Part shown: piece after piece, positions 1 through 11,103 of the stretch
Layout of the letters: every line of letters starts with the position of its first letter
Position numbering within the stretch: the stretch's first letter is position 1
NCBI RefSeq assembly: GCF_030316605.1
Contig: NZ_CP127039.1
Location: 1,488,001-1,552,000, forward strand
Length of the DNA: 64,000 bases
Source of the DNA: Spiroplasma ixodetis Y32
GTDB taxonomy: Bacteria > Bacillota_I > Bacilli_A > Mycoplasmatales > VBWQ01
Direction of reading: 5' to 3'
Made by a program: the position numbers and the translations under genes
The notes under the pieces: generated by a model
Database searches by the model: none
Told to the model about the DNA's origin: nothing
What the model saw: the letters and a program-made list of their open reading frames with translations, nothing else

Positions 1-484
1 AAATTTAAAAATTGGAACTTTAACAGCATTATTTCAAAGTGATAATGATAAAAGACAAATATGATATGGTCCATATACTTATCCAACATTTCCACAAGAA
101 ATATGAATATTAATAAGACAAGCAAATGGTAAAAATGGTAGTGGTGCTGGAACAATATTTTGAAAATTTTGAAATAGAAAATGATTACCAAGTCAATTAA
201 GAAAATATGTTAAAAGTGAATTAGCAAAAATAGGTAAATATTATGGTTCACAAGATACAAGCGTAATTTATCCAAATAATATTAATGTACAAAAAACTAT
301 GAATTTTATTAATAGATTAGAAAAAGGTTTTTTTAAATTAAAAGAATATAAAACTTTATCTAAAAATGAAATTGGAAGTAATCAATGAAGATATGAAAGA
401 AAACAATTATTAAAAAATTCTTTACATACAAATAAATATATAAAAATTAAAAGAAATTCAAATTTTTATAAAACATGAAAGTAG
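1..484 (+). CDS. phage protein, C-terminal part (5' end outside window)
   Basis: The open frame enters from the left edge (codons start at position 2) and ends at TAG 482-484; about 160 residues are visible. It reads through several TGA codons as Trp. The visible part is rich in aromatic and basic residues and has no membrane segment or motif that I can name. It is followed at once by two membrane-protein ORFs, a tail-fibre-like gene and a terminase, so a virion or assembly protein of the same prophage is likely. I do not recognise the family. Confidence 0.6.
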
Positions 485-1003
485 GTGGTAATTATTATTG
501 AATTAGATAAACCAATTAAACCAATTGGTATATGAAATACTATTAATCCTATAAGTAAAGATAATAAAGAATATAAAAGATTAAATAAGATTTGATTTAA
601 TAAAAATAGTACTCATATAGATAAAATTAAAATTTTAATATCAAATATTTTAAAAATAACTAGTCATAGTCTTGGTATGTTTATAACATTATTTTTTACA
701 ATAACACCATGATTAATACCTAAAATACCAATTGAAATGGGAATTGGAAGTTATACAAGTCAATATAATTTTACTTGACCTGACCATTTAATATTAACGT
801 TATTTCCTATGTTTGGCCATATTGGATTAAATTTAATAACTAAATTAGGTAATTATGGAAAATTACTTAAATATGTATTAATAACTATACCAATTATTAT
901 TACAAGTCCTTATTTAATATATCAATATAAACAAATTAAAAAACATAAAAAAGAATGTCATTTATGTAAACAACATTCAAATAAAATACAATTGGAGGAA
1001 TAA
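485..1003 (+). CDS. phage-associated membrane protein
   Basis: About 170 residues with two clear hydrophobic stretches, one around residues 58-78 (ISNILKITSHSLGMFITLFF) and one near residues 125-140 (LLKYVLITIPIIITSPYL), and a short basic Cys-containing tail (CHLCKQ). TGA codons encode Trp. The frame opens directly after the upstream stop; GTG 485 is the first conventional start, but an AGGTGG element at 483-488 would better serve an ATT start near 497. The next gene starts 3 bp downstream, so the two are probably co-translated. No family recognised; a membrane protein of the prophage late region is all the sequence supports. Confidence 0.55.
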
Positions 1004-1006
1004 AAA

Positions 1007-1357
1007 ATGAATTTATCTACAACAGTAATTTCAGCAGTATTAAGTGGAGCAGTTGCAAGTGGAATTATAGTTACTATTATTTTACTTTTATTATCAAAAA
1101 TTATTAAAAAATCAAAACAATCAAATTTAGCAAAAGAATTAAAAAATGATAAAGAATTAGAATTTATTAAAGCAAATATTAAACAAATAAATTCACAATT
1201 ACAATTAGAAACTACATCAATTGCTAAATCTTTAGATAGTTTTAATAATGATGAAGAAAAAGATGAAGTATTTAAAAATACTATTATTAGTCAAAGAGCA
1301 TCTAGAAAAGAATTAACTGAAAAAGATAAGAAAAAAGCAACTAAAGTTAAAATTTAA
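1007..1357 (+). CDS. small single-span membrane protein, holin-like position
   Basis: 116 residues with a strong N-terminal hydrophobic segment (about residues 8-30, GAVASGIIVTIILLLLSKII), then a highly charged, lysine-rich tail with coiled-coil character. The ribosome site GGAGGAA lies 8-9 bp before ATG 1007. One N-terminal membrane span plus a basic tail, placed in a phage late operon beside a tail fibre gene, fits a holin or spanin-like accessory protein, but this is inference from shape and place only. A short hairpin follows the stop codon. Confidence 0.6.
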   Translation: MNLSTTVISAVLSGAVASGIIVTIILLLLSKIIKKSKQSNLAKELKNDKELEFIKANIKQINSQLQLETTSIAKSLDSFNNDEEKDEVFKNTIISQRASRKELTEKDKKKATKVKI

Positions 1358-1380
1358 AGGGTTTAAATACCCTTTATTTT
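1355..1380 (+). terminator. hairpin followed by T-tract
   Basis: TAAAGGGT (1355-1362) pairs with ACCCTTTA (1369-1376) around a 6-base loop and is followed by TTTT. It lies between two phage genes, so it may be an attenuator or partial terminator. Confidence 0.5.
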
Positions 1381-1400
1381 ACATTAAGGAGTAAATTATT

Positions 1401-3014
1401 ATGGCTATTAAAGACCCATTAATGTTTATAACAATACAAGAATTTAAATCTTGAAATGGTTTTAATAAATTAGAATTTGATGAAATAACAACACCAGATA
1501 GTGAAATATTTAAAACAATTTCAATAGCAAGTAATAATATTAATTATTTAAGTGGTTTTGAAATTAATAAAAAATGACCAGAAATAACACCTACAGATTT
1601 TACTGATGAAATACAAACTGCTACTGCATACTATGTTAATTTTTTATTAACAAAAGATGTTAATTATTTACGTGGACAAGCAAGTATTAGTCAAGGTGGT
1701 ATAACTTATAGTGAAAATAATCCAGATGACCCTTATTTTGTTGTTCCAGAAGTATTTAGTTGTTTAAGAAAAATTAAACATTATTTAACTTTTAAAGGAT
1801 TTCCTTTAAATGTATCACCAAGAAAAAGTAATATATTTTTTGGTAATGGTGGTAATGAAAATATATTACAAAGATATTTAGAAATATTAGATTTAGAAAC
1901 AAATGATTCAAGAGTTAAAATAAAACAAACACATCCTAAAAATAGAAATACAGTAGTAATTATTGATACAAATGGTATTAAATCAATTGATAATTTAACA
2001 ACATTAGAATTATTTACTAAATATTTTAGTAATGATACTATGAAATTAGTTGAGGGTAAAGAAGGTCAAGAAAAGAAAGTTATTAGTACAATTGGTGGTA
2101 ATTCATTATGAGAAGTTAATAAAGATAATCCTAATTTTATTAAGCCAAAAGATGATAAAGATATTAGTGCTAATGATAAAAGAATAATTGATGTTAGTAC
2201 ACCTACTTTTTTAACTGATGCTACAAATAAAGTATATGTTGATAATTTATTAGATAAAAAACAAGATAAATTAATTGCTGGTACTAATATAACTATTGAT
2301 GAAAATAATAAAATTAGTGCTACTGGTGGAAGTGCAGATTTATCAGATTATTATAAAAAAGAAGAAATAAATAAAAAATTAGAAGATAAAATGGATAAAG
2401 ACCAATTTCAATATGCTTTTTTAGCAAATGTTATTGGTAGTGAAAATCCTACTTTAGAAACTACTAATAAAACAGTCGCTGGTGCTATTAATGAGTTAAA
2501 AGAAAAAATAAAAGACAAAAAATTTTCAAATGATTATTTTAAATATAATACTGAAACAAATGAAATTTTACTAAATGATGAAGAAAATTCATTACTTTGT
2601 AAGGATATATTAGAAAATAATGAATATAAAATATTAAAAACTCAAAATAAAAAATTATTACAAGCAATTAATGAAATATTAGAAAAACAACCACAACCAA
2701 GTCCAAGTAGTTCAAATTGAAAAGAAGTAGGAACAAGAGAAAAAAATAAATGAGATTATTGACAAATTACTTATGATTTTCAAGAAAATAAACATTATAG
2801 AGTTTATTATTCTTGAAGTATATATAATCCAGTTTATACTATTCAAGAATTTATTATAACTGATAAAAAAATTGCTGGTGTGCCAATACAAACCTTTAAT
2901 GATAGTGCTAATATAGTAATTTTATCAGTTCAACATGCAAAATGGATTACTATTTATACTGGAAAAGGTAATTTAAAAGGTAATTTATGAAAATTAGAAG
3001 AATTACAGGAATAA
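1401..3014 (+). CDS. tail fibre / baseplate-like phage protein
   Basis: 537 residues, ATG 1401 preceded by AAGGAG. Trp is almost always TGA, with one TGG near 2941. The middle holds a series typical of tail-fibre and receptor-binding proteins: a segment reading KQDKLIAGTNITIDENNKIS, then a DYYKKEEINKKLEDK coiled-coil, then TVAGAINELKEKIKDKK, which resembles the trimeric shaft repeats of phage fibres of Firmicutes. The C-terminus is a compact aromatic-rich domain and may be the host-binding head. It sits just upstream of the terminase gene, 4 bp apart. The role as adhesion device is inference from these shaft-like motifs and from its position. Confidence 0.65.
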
Positions 3015-4085
3015 TATTATGAATAAAGAATTTACTTATTTACATGAAATTAGTTATTGATTATTAAATAAAAGTGATTTTACTCATAGTGAATATAATT
3101 TAAGTGGAAGTAGATATTCAAGTAAAACATATAGTATTGCAGAAGAATTAGCAATGTTAATTGCAATTTCAATTAAAAATAATAAATTAATTGCTATATA
3201 TTGTTTTAGAAAATTAAATAAAGATATTAATGAATTAACTAAAGAAATTAATGAAGCTTTAATTAATGTTGGTTTTGATTATAAAGATTTTATTTTAAAA
3301 TATCCAAATAAACAAGCAGATTTTCGTTTTAAAGGTTCAAAATCATTTATTAGAGTTATGGGTGTATATAGTAATTCAAATGATAGAATACCTTTAAAAG
3401 GTCTTTCTCGTAGTGAAATAAAAGGTTTTGATTTAGCAATTGAATGATGTGAAGAAGCAAATGAATTTAGTCAAGCAGAATTTCAAGCAATTACATTTGC
3501 ATTAGGTAATGCTAAAAAAATTATTAAAATTAGAAGTTGTAATCCAGATAATATTTATCAATATTTTATTGAATATATGAATAATAGAGTACCTTTTAAT
3601 TTAGAAATTATGAAATCTAATAATGAACAAATTAAATCAATATTTGAAAATAATATTTTTAAATTATTTCATTATTCAAATTGAAAAGTAAATACTCATA
3701 ATTTATTACAAGATAAAATTAATGATTTAGAAGAATTAAAAATACTTGACCCTATAAAAGCACAAAGTTGATATTATGGTGTACCTAGTATTTTAAATGG
3801 TGCTATATTTGCAAGATTTTTAGATAAAGTTAATACTAAATTAGATTTTCAACCATATTATTTTAGAGCAGGTTTAGATATTGGTTATGCTACAAGTCCA
3901 ACTGGTCATCCTACAGCAGCAAGTTTATGATGTTTAAATCAAAGTAAAACTAAAGCACATAAATTAAGTGAATTTTATCATAGTAATGTAACAATGCAAT
4001 TTAAAAATAATCATGAATTAGCAAATAGTATTATTGATTATTATTTAATACAAGCACAAAAATATACACAATTAATAATTAAAAA

Positions 4086-5026
4086 CGGACTTCTCCCCAC
4101 ATGTACTTGTGGAGGAAACAATGAAATTGAATGAGTTCAACAATGCTTTTCAAACAGAACAGGATTGTTTAAAATATATAGCAAGTTTGAAGAAAAACAA
4201 ATGTATCATGTGTTCTTGAACAAGTTTGAATACTTCTAATTTAAGAAGAATAAGATGTTTGAAATGTCATCAAACATTTAGTATTCTTTATGGCACCATT
4301 TTTTACAAGTCACAAACACCTTTGAGATTTTGATTTTATCTCATCTTTAGATGAATAAACACCAAACATGGAATTACATCAACTGATGTTGCAAAAGAAT
4401 TGGGTGTGACTTTGAAAACTGCTTGAAGAATGGGTCATGAAATCAGAAATCGTATTGCCAAACAAGAACATCAATTTATTGTTGAGGGCATAGTGCAAAT
4501 GGATGAAATGTATCTTTCACATATGGGTTTTAAAAAACAAGGAAGATCTTTGATAAATAAAACATTAATTGTTGGGATTTATGAAAAAACAACCAATAAT
4601 TTAATTGTGAAAGTAATCAAAAACGCAAAAAGTAAAAATCTTTTGCAGTTTGCAAGAAACCATATTTCTTCAAAGTGTGATGTACATACTGATTCTTGAA
4701 AAGGATATCGTGATTTCAAATCACTTTTCCCTAATCACAAAACAGTTAACCATCAAGATGGTTATGTTTCAAAAATTGGCGTAAATACCAATCAAATTGA
4801 ATCAGTATGAAAACATATACGAAGAACATTTAAAACACATATCAAAGTTGCAAAACATCATGTTCATTTATATGCCAAAGAAGCTGCATATAAATTCAAC
4901 AAGATACCTACTTTTGAAACTGTAATGTTATGTTTCATTTAAAAATGTGGGGAGAAGTCCGTAGATAGGCTTTTCTCAACATTTATGTGATAAAATTTAA
5001 AAATAGTACATAAAGGGAGAAAAGCC
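4086..5026 (+). mobile_element. IS-A copy 1 (IS1595/ISXO2-like), 941 bp
   Basis: Left end CGGACTTCTCCCCACATGTA; an inner inverted copy (GTGGGGAGAAGTCCG) follows the transposase gene. A further 75 bp ends in GAGAAAAGCC and itself starts with GGCTTTTCTC. The duplication TTAAAAA lies at 4079-4085 and 5027-5033, outside the GCC end, so the whole 941 bp moved as one unit. It disrupts the terminase gene without shifting its frame. Confidence 0.9.
4121..4942 (+). CDS. IS1595-family (ISXO2-like) DDE transposase
   Basis: 273 residues with TGA read as Trp; ribosome site GGAGGAA before ATG 4121. Domains in order: an N-terminal zinc ribbon with CIMC (about residues 30-33) and CLKC (about 47-50), a helix-turn-helix region (GITSTDVAKELGVTLKTAW), then the ISXO2 DDE domain with first Asp in VQMDEMY, second Asp in VHTDSWKGY and the third acidic position in NQIESVW. 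All ancestral motifs are present, so this copy looks active. The same gene occurs in all IS-A copies below; a standard-code reading would split it at each TGA. Here a Tyr replaces His in the ILHGTIF segment. Confidence 0.9.
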
Positions 5027-5135
5027 TTAAAAAATTATATGTAAATGTTGATTATGGTAATGGTGGTCAAGCATTTATTGATATTTTAGAAAAACAAAGA
5101 AAAGATAGAAATATTTATTGATTAATATTTCAAGC

Positions 5136-5884
5136 TTTAGAGTGCTGTGAATTCTTATGTTGTTATATCCGTTGATGTAATCAAATAATTCTAATTTTAA
5201 TTGGATTAATGATGTAAAATTTCTATCATTAATAAATTCTGTCTTAAAAGTTTTGAAAGTTGCTTCAGCAACAGCATTATCATAAGGACAGCCTTTTTTG
5301 CTTAAAGAACGATTAATATTGAATGCTAATAAAAGTTTATCAATCATTTTATTGTTAAATTCATTGCCGCGATCACTATGAAATATTTCAATATCTTTTA
5401 AACAGCGATTTGATTGCATAAATGCTTGATTTACTAATGATGCATCTTTTTTAACTCCAACACTATGTCCAATAATTTCGCGGTTAAATAGGTCAATTAA
5501 TAAGCAAATATAGTTTCATTTACCATTAACTTGAACATAAGTTAAATCACTAACAATAACTTCATTTTTAATTCTATTATTAAAGTTTCTATTAACAAGA
5601 TTGGTTATTTGACTATCATTAACTTTATTATGATGATTTTTGAATGATAATTTAGTGTATTTTGATATTAAATTATGCTTATTCATAATTTCTTTAATTT
5701 TTCTGCGTGATAAATAAATTTCTTGGTTTGCTAGTATGACTTTTAATCTTCTTGTTCCATAAACTTCTTTATTTTCTTTAAAAGCACTAATAACAGCTTG
5801 TTCATAAATATTATTTTGATTTTTTTCTTTTTTCTTTAAATTAAAATAATATGTTGATTTAGAGAGTTTTAAAAAACGACACAT
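5136..5884 (-). pseudogene. IS-B orfB transposase, 3' truncated
   Basis: IS3-family integrase-core transposase. From ATG 5884 the order is an HTH_21-like segment (YGTRRLKVILANQEIYLSRR), then the DDE core with Asp in VSDLTYVQVNGKW, Asp in FHSDRGNEF and Glu in DNAVAEATFKTFKTEF. It lacks the last 15-20 residues (the NYLTPIKYQAQ region seen at 22208-23005), being fused to foreign sequence at 5136. In a complete element this protein is made with orfA as an OrfAB fusion by -1 frameshifting on the AAAAT stretch at the end of orfA. Confidence 0.8.
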
Positions 5885-6077
5885 TGTGCGAATTTTATAT
5901 TTAGATTTATTTTTAACAATAATTTCTATTTTCTGCCTATTATTAGTGCTGCTTGCTTTAAAATATCATTTTCCATTCGTAACTGTTTTAATTCTTTATT
6001 TGCTTGAATTAATTGTTTTTCTAAATCAGAAAGATTATCTTTAGTTTTAAAACTACCTGAATTAGTAAATTTCTTAA

Positions 6078-7018
6078 CGGACTTCTCCCCACATGTACTT
6101 GTGGAGGAAACAATGAAATTGAATGAGTTCAACAATGCTTTTCAAACAGAACAGGATTGTTTAAAATATATAGCAAGTTTGAAGAAAAACAAATGTATCA
6201 TGTGTTCTTGAACAAGTTTGAATACTTCTAATCTAAGAAGAATAAGATGTTTGAAATGTCATCAAACATTTAGTATTCTTCATGGCACCATTTTTTACAA
6301 GTCACAAACACCTTTGAGATTTTGATTTTATCTCATCTTTAGATGAATAAACACCAAACATGGAATTACATCAACTGATGTTGCAAAAGAATTGGGTGTG
6401 ACTTTGAAAACTGCTTGAAGAATGGGTCATGAAATCAGAAATCGTATTGCCAAACAAGAACATCAATTTATTGTTGAGGGCATAGTGCAAATGGATGAAA
6501 TGTATCTTTCACATATGGGTTTTAAAAAACAAGGAAGATCTTTGATAAATAAAACATTAATTGTTGGGATTTATGAAAAAACAACCAATAATTTAATTGT
6601 GAAAGTAATCAAAAACGCAAAAAGTAAAAATCTTTTGCAGTTTGCAAGAAACCATATTTCTTCAAAGTGTGATGTACATACTGATTCTTGAAAAGGATAT
6701 CGTGATTTCAAATCACTTTTCCCTAATCACAAAACAGTTAACCATCAAGATGGTTATGTTTCAAAAATTGGCGTAAATACCAATCAAATTGAATCAGTAT
6801 GAAAACATATACGAAGAACATTTAAAACACATATCAAAGTTGCAAAACATCATGTTCATTTATATGCCAAAGAAGCTGCATATAAATTCAACAAGATACC
6901 TACTTTTGAAACTGTAATGCTATGTTTCATTTAAAAATGTGGGGAGAAGTCCGTAGATAGGCTTTTCTCAACATTTATGTGATAAAATTTAAAAATAGTA
7001 CATAAAGGGAGAAAAGCC
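6078..7018 (+). mobile_element. IS-A copy 2, 941 bp, inside IS-B
   Basis: Perfect 8-bp duplication TTTCTTAA at 6070-6077 and 7019-7026. It shares with copy 13 the change that turns AATTTAAG into AATCTAAG in the zinc-ribbon region, and belongs to the subgroup with AACATTT in the right-end module. Confidence 0.9.
6113..6934 (+). CDS. IS1595-family DDE transposase (IS-A copy 2)
   Basis: 273 residues, both zinc-ribbon Cys pairs and all three DDE positions intact. Inserted in IS-B orfA. Confidence 0.88.
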
Positions 7019-7230
7019 TTTCTTAATTCATTTATAAGTAACTGCTCTTGTAACATTATACTCTTTAACAAGGCAAGATATTGATTTACCACTTTGATAT
7101 AAAGCTACTATTTGGTTTTTAAATTCGTCGGTATATGAATTAATATTGATCATAATTATAATTCCTTTCTTTTCACTAATTTGTTCACTTGTCTACGTAA
7201 TTAGTGTCCAATAAAGTGTAACCCATCCAA

Positions 7231-7684
7231 TTATATTTTTAAAAGTGGTGGAGATAGTAACGAACAAAATGAAAATATTAATATGACAAGTAGTAATTTT
7301 AAAGGTAAAAATTTAACTGATATATACGATTGAAATGTTAATGAAATATTTAAACGTTGTGGTATTCATATTCCAAGTCAAAAGAAATCTGCACAACAAT
7401 CAGTTCCTGAAAGTACAGCGGTAAATATTTCAACGATTAATTATATTGAACAAAAATTATGACAATTTAATATTGATATTCTTAAATTTATTCAAATATT
7501 AGTACGTTTAAATAAAGATTTATTAAATAGTAAAACATTTAATATTAATGATAAACAAGAAATTAATAATTTAAATGTTAAATTAAAATTATTTAATCCC
7601 GAAAATAACCAATTAATAGGAGAAAACAATGGACAATCAAAACAACAACAAACCACAAACAAAGTTTCCACAGAAACAAACTAA
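7231..7684 (+). pseudogene. phage protein C-terminal fragment (portal-like position)
   Basis: The frame is open from the IS-B border at 7231 to TAA 7682-7684 with TGA as Trp (DIYDWNVNEIFKRCGIHIPS). It ends in a Gln/Asn-rich hydrophilic tail. The start is lost to the IS-B rearrangement. It lies after the terminase and overlaps the next gene by 56 bp, the slot where tailed phages usually carry the portal gene, but the sequence itself does not identify it. Confidence 0.5.
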
Positions 7685-8027
7685 ACTTAATCAAGCAGAA
7701 GTAGAAAATGATTATTTAATTGATAATATTCCTTATGACTTTACTAATATGATGGGTGCTACTAGCGACCCAGATATTAATAGAACATACGATGAATTTA
7801 AAAAAAGAACAATTTATATTTATGAAATTGAACGTTTATTTAAAAATAATGAAAATAATAATTTAAAATTTTCAGCGAATACTATTAAAATCGGATTTAT
7901 TGATATTGATAAAGTATTAAAAACTATTGCTGTTGAAACATCGGATTTTACTATGCAATTAAATCAAAGAGCAAGTACAAATATTAATGATAATACAATT
8001 GAATATAGTATGACTGATATTAAAAAT

Positions 8028-8968
8028 GGCTTTTCTCCCTTTATGTACTATTTTTAAATTTTATCACATAAATGTTGAGAAAAGCCTATCTACGGACTTC
8101 TCCCCACATTTTTAAATGAAACATAGCATTACAGTTTCAAAAGTAGGTATCTTGTTGAATTTATATGCAGCTTCTTTGGCATATAAATGAACATGATGTT
8201 TTGTAACTTTGATATGTGTTTTAAATGTTCTTCGTATATGTTTTCATACTGATTCAATTTGATTGGTATTTACGCCAATTTTTGAAACATAACCATCTTG
8301 ATGGTTAACTGTTTTGTGATTAGGGAAAAGTGATTTGAAATCACGATATCCTTTTCAAGAATCAGTATGTACATCACACTTTGAAGAAATATGGTTTCTT
8401 GCAAACTGCAAAAGATTTTTACTTTTTGCGTTTTTGATTACTTTCACAATTAAATTATTGGTTGTTTTTTCATAAATCCCAACAATTAATGTTTTATTTA
8501 TCAAAGATCTTCCTTGTTTTTTAAAACCCATATGTGAAAGATACATTTCATCCATTTGCACTATGCCCTCAACAATAAATTGATGTTCTTGTTTGGCAAT
8601 ACGATTTCTGATTTCATGACCCATTCTTCAAGCAGTTTTCAAAGTCACACCCAATTCTTTTGCAACATCAGTTGATGTAATTCCATGTTTGGTGTTTATT
8701 CATCTAAAGATGAGATAAAATCAAAATCTCAAAGGTGTTTGTGACTTGTAAAAAATGGTGCCATGAAGAATACTAAATGTTTGATGACATTTCAAACATC
8801 TTATTCTTCTTAAATTAGAAGTATTCAAACTTGTTCAAGAACACATGATACATTTGTTTTTCTTCAAACTTGCTATATATTTTAAACAATCCTGTTCTGT
8901 TTGAAAAGCATTGTTGAACTCATTCAATTTCATTGTTTCCTCCACAAGTACATGTGGGGAGAAGTCCG
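8028..8968 (-). mobile_element. IS-A copy 3, 941 bp, inside phage gene
   Basis: Reverse orientation: starts GGCTTTTCTCCC and ends GAAGTCCG. Perfect 8-bp duplication TTAAAAAT at 8020-8027 and 8969-8976. The same insertion junction is found at 45084/45085 in the second prophage copy. Confidence 0.9.
8112..8933 (-). CDS. IS1595-family DDE transposase (IS-A copy 3)
   Basis: Intact 273-residue frame from ATG 8933 to TAA 8112. DDE positions are kept; one Ala-to-Thr type change in the C-terminal KVAKHH segment (TTTGTAAC instead of TTTGCAAC). Confidence 0.88.
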
Positions 8969-10155
8969 TTAAAAATTTAATATTTCAAGAAATAAATTTA
9001 CTAAATCAATTTAAGTTATATGCTGTATCTATTAATGAACCATTAACTGAAAATAATATTGATAATTTATATATTATTAATAATTATTCACAACCTTATC
9101 AAAATCCAAAAACAAGAAGTACTAAAAGTATTACTATTATTAAAATTAAAGATTTTAAAACAAGAGATGGTTATCCAATCATTATTAAATTGCAAAAACC
9201 ATTAGATAAAGATACCAAAGTAATTGGTTTAAAAATTAAAGCACCTAGAAGCATGATTTTCGGCAATATAAAGGTACTTGGTGAAGTTGACAATATGGAA
9301 AAGTATACCCAAAGTTATTTATTAAAGATAAGATAGCATTTCCCTTATTATCAATGCCTATTGAAACTCAACCAAAAGTTAGAATATTAGAACAATAATT
9401 TAGTGAACAAATATTACCATGAAATTTAGCAAAACAATTTATAGGAAAAGAAAAATCCGTTTTAGATTTAATTGCAATTGGTGGTGGAACTGAAACAAGA
9501 AAAGAAATTTTTAATAATGCAAGTTTAACAAGTACTAATAGTGGTAATTATGATGGAACAAACCCAATACCAAGTGATTTACCTGATTTTTTAATGGTAG
9601 CAAACCAACAGTATGTTTTATATAGTCATCAAGACCCTAATCCACCTTATTCAAGTAGAAGTATTGTCATTGAATTATCAAAAAATTTTAAAGATGTAGA
9701 AATTGAAATAAACGACAAACCACCAATTGATAGTTTACAAAAAGTATTATTAGATATGCTAACTTATACATATACTTATAATAGAAACTTTGATGGTTTT
9801 GACCAATCACAACTTGCTCAAGATATTGCAAAATTAAGAGCAAAATTTGAAGGTCAAAAGCCCGATGATGTTATTACAAATTTATTTAAGCAATGAAAAT
9901 TAGATTATCCAAATTATGTAAAATTACCACAAGTTGAATTATTTAAACAAATAGTTCTTATGTTATCCAATAATATTTATTCAACTATGTCGATTAATAA
10001 AGGCTTAAATGATGATTATAAAATATTGCTACCTTATTATTTTGAATTAACATCCAATCCAATCCATTATAAACCTGATAAAATTTGAGAATTTAAAGAT
10101 TCAAAAGTAATATTAAAGTCTGAGTATTTTGATTTTAGTGGTATTAATAATATTA

Positions 10156-10217
10156 GGCTTTTCTCCCTTCTTTATGTACTATTTTTAAATTTTATCACAT
10201 AAATGCTGAGAAAAGCC
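10156..10217. repeat. solo right-end module of IS-A (62-bp imperfect palindrome)
   Basis: GGCTTTTCTC at 10156-10165 and GAGAAAAGCC at 10208-10217 flank the same core found at the right end of every complete IS-A (TTTATGTACTATTTTTAAAT). No transposase is attached. The left side is the phage gene; the right side is IS-C starting at ATATTTAA. It is either a trace of a deleted IS-A or a small non-autonomous unit. Confidence 0.7.
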
Positions 10218-11103
10218 ATATTTAATTAATAGTGCTGATTTTACTAAATTTGATTATAAATTTAACAAGTTTGTAGAAAAGTATAAAAATGATAAAAATA
10301 TTAATAAAGTTAATATTTATTATCGTAAATTTAGAAAATTTTGTTTTATTTTTAAAAATAAAAATTCTAGTAAAGAAATAATTCCTCAATTACATATGCC
10401 AAAGCAAACTTTTTATTATTGAGCTAAACGTTTTTATGATATTTTCTACAAAAATAAACCTTTTGAAGAATTATTATTTAAATCAACAAAACCTAAAAAT
10501 ATTAAATATTTGTATAATTTGGAATTATCAGAAAAATTTATAAATTATTTTGTTCAGTATAAAGAAGAGTTTGGTATAGGTGCTTTTCAATTTTGTTATT
10601 TAATAAGACATATTGATGATATTAGGTTTAATTTTTTGCCAAAACCTTCGGTTAAAACTATATATCGTTGATTAAAACGTTTTGGTTTTTATTCACAAAA
10701 AACTATTAAGAAAAAACATTTGAGATATGAAGTAAAAGAAACTGGATTATTGCAGACTGATATTAAAGTAGTATCAGATTATATAACAGGAAGTAAAAGA
10801 TGATATATTATTGATTTTATTGATGAAAAAACTCGAATTACTTATTGTTATCCATCTGAACAAGCACAAACCAGAGATATTGTAAATGCTACTAAAAATG
10901 CTTTAAATTTTTATGAAAAATTGGGAATTAAAATTAAAAGAATTAGAACTGATAATGGTAGTCAATATGTTAATACATCTTGTGGAAAACCACAAAGGAA
11001 TCGTTGATTTACAAATTTTTGTAATAAAAAAGGTATAGTTCATGAAACTACACCGTTTAGATCACCACAGAGTAATGGTAAGATTGAAAGATTTCATAGA
11101 AAT
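10218..11103 (+). mobile_element. IS-C fragment (IS481-like), both ends missing
   Basis: Begins at the third codon of the IS-C transposase and ends after KIERFHRN. TGA is read as Trp. It contains the first catalytic motif (LLQTDIKVV), the second (RTDNGSQY) and the ERFH motif. The last 65 residues and the right repeat are replaced by an ISLre2-like fragment. Confidence 0.8.

Larger units (their letters stand above)
3019..5135 (+). pseudogene. terL: phage terminase large subunit, split by IS-A and truncated
   Basis: Reading from ATG 3019 with TGA as Trp gives a terminase large subunit. The N-terminal ATPase has LSGSRYSSKTYSI near residues 28-40 (Walker A-like), followed by a segment containing IEWCEEANEF (Walker B plus catalytic E), and a nuclease-domain start GLDIGYATSPTG. 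The frame is interrupted at 4085 by a 941-bp IS-A copy and resumes in the same frame after the target duplication (KKLYVNVDYGNGGQAFIDIL). It is then cut off at 5135 by a truncated IS-B, so the nuclease C-terminus is missing. It packages dsDNA, which separates this prophage from the ssDNA plectrovirus fragments elsewhere in the window. Confidence 0.8.
5926..7153 (-). pseudogene. IS-B orfA, interrupted by IS-A copy 2
   Basis: N-terminal helix-turn-helix regulator/DNA-binding half of the IS3 transposase: start ATG 7153 (TDEFKNQIVALYQSGKS), C-terminal leucine-rich coiled coil (LEKQLIQANKELKQLRMEND) ending at TAG 5926. IS-A copy 2 sits in the middle (6078-7018); removing it with one TTTCTTAA duplication restores the frame (YKWIKKFTNSG). 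Confidence 0.8.
5136..7230 (-). mobile_element. IS-B copy 1 (IS3, IS150-like), truncated and split by IS-A
   Basis: Left inverted repeat (TGGATGGGTTACACTTTATT on the minus strand) ends at 7230. orfA is interrupted by IS-A copy 2. The other end is lost: the match stops inside the orfB 3' part at about 5136, fused to the truncated terminase gene. Comparison with 22176-23028 shows the missing right repeat TGGAATGGCAACACTTTTTA. Confidence 0.85.
7629..10155 (+). pseudogene. prophage virion-like protein, copy 1, split by IS-A and decayed
   Basis: ATG 7629 with ribosome site ATAGGAGAAA. The first 133 codons reach the IS-A copy 3 insertion at 8028 and continue in frame at 8977 (NLIFQEINLLNQFK). At about 9300 (GGAAAAG before TATACC) the frame shifts. 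The continuing frame reads VYPKLFIKDKIAFPLL, then meets TAA at about 9397 where the second copy (45085-46726) has TGA (Trp). It is cut at 10155 by IS remnants. Large, Asn-rich and without recognised domains; its place after the terminase and portal slots suggests a capsid or other virion component. Confidence 0.65.

Noticed and set aside
4430..4699. Repeated 89-residue ORF (MGHEIRNR...) as a separate small gene
   Set aside because: It is the middle of the IS-A transposase, bounded by TGA codons that are Trp in this organism.
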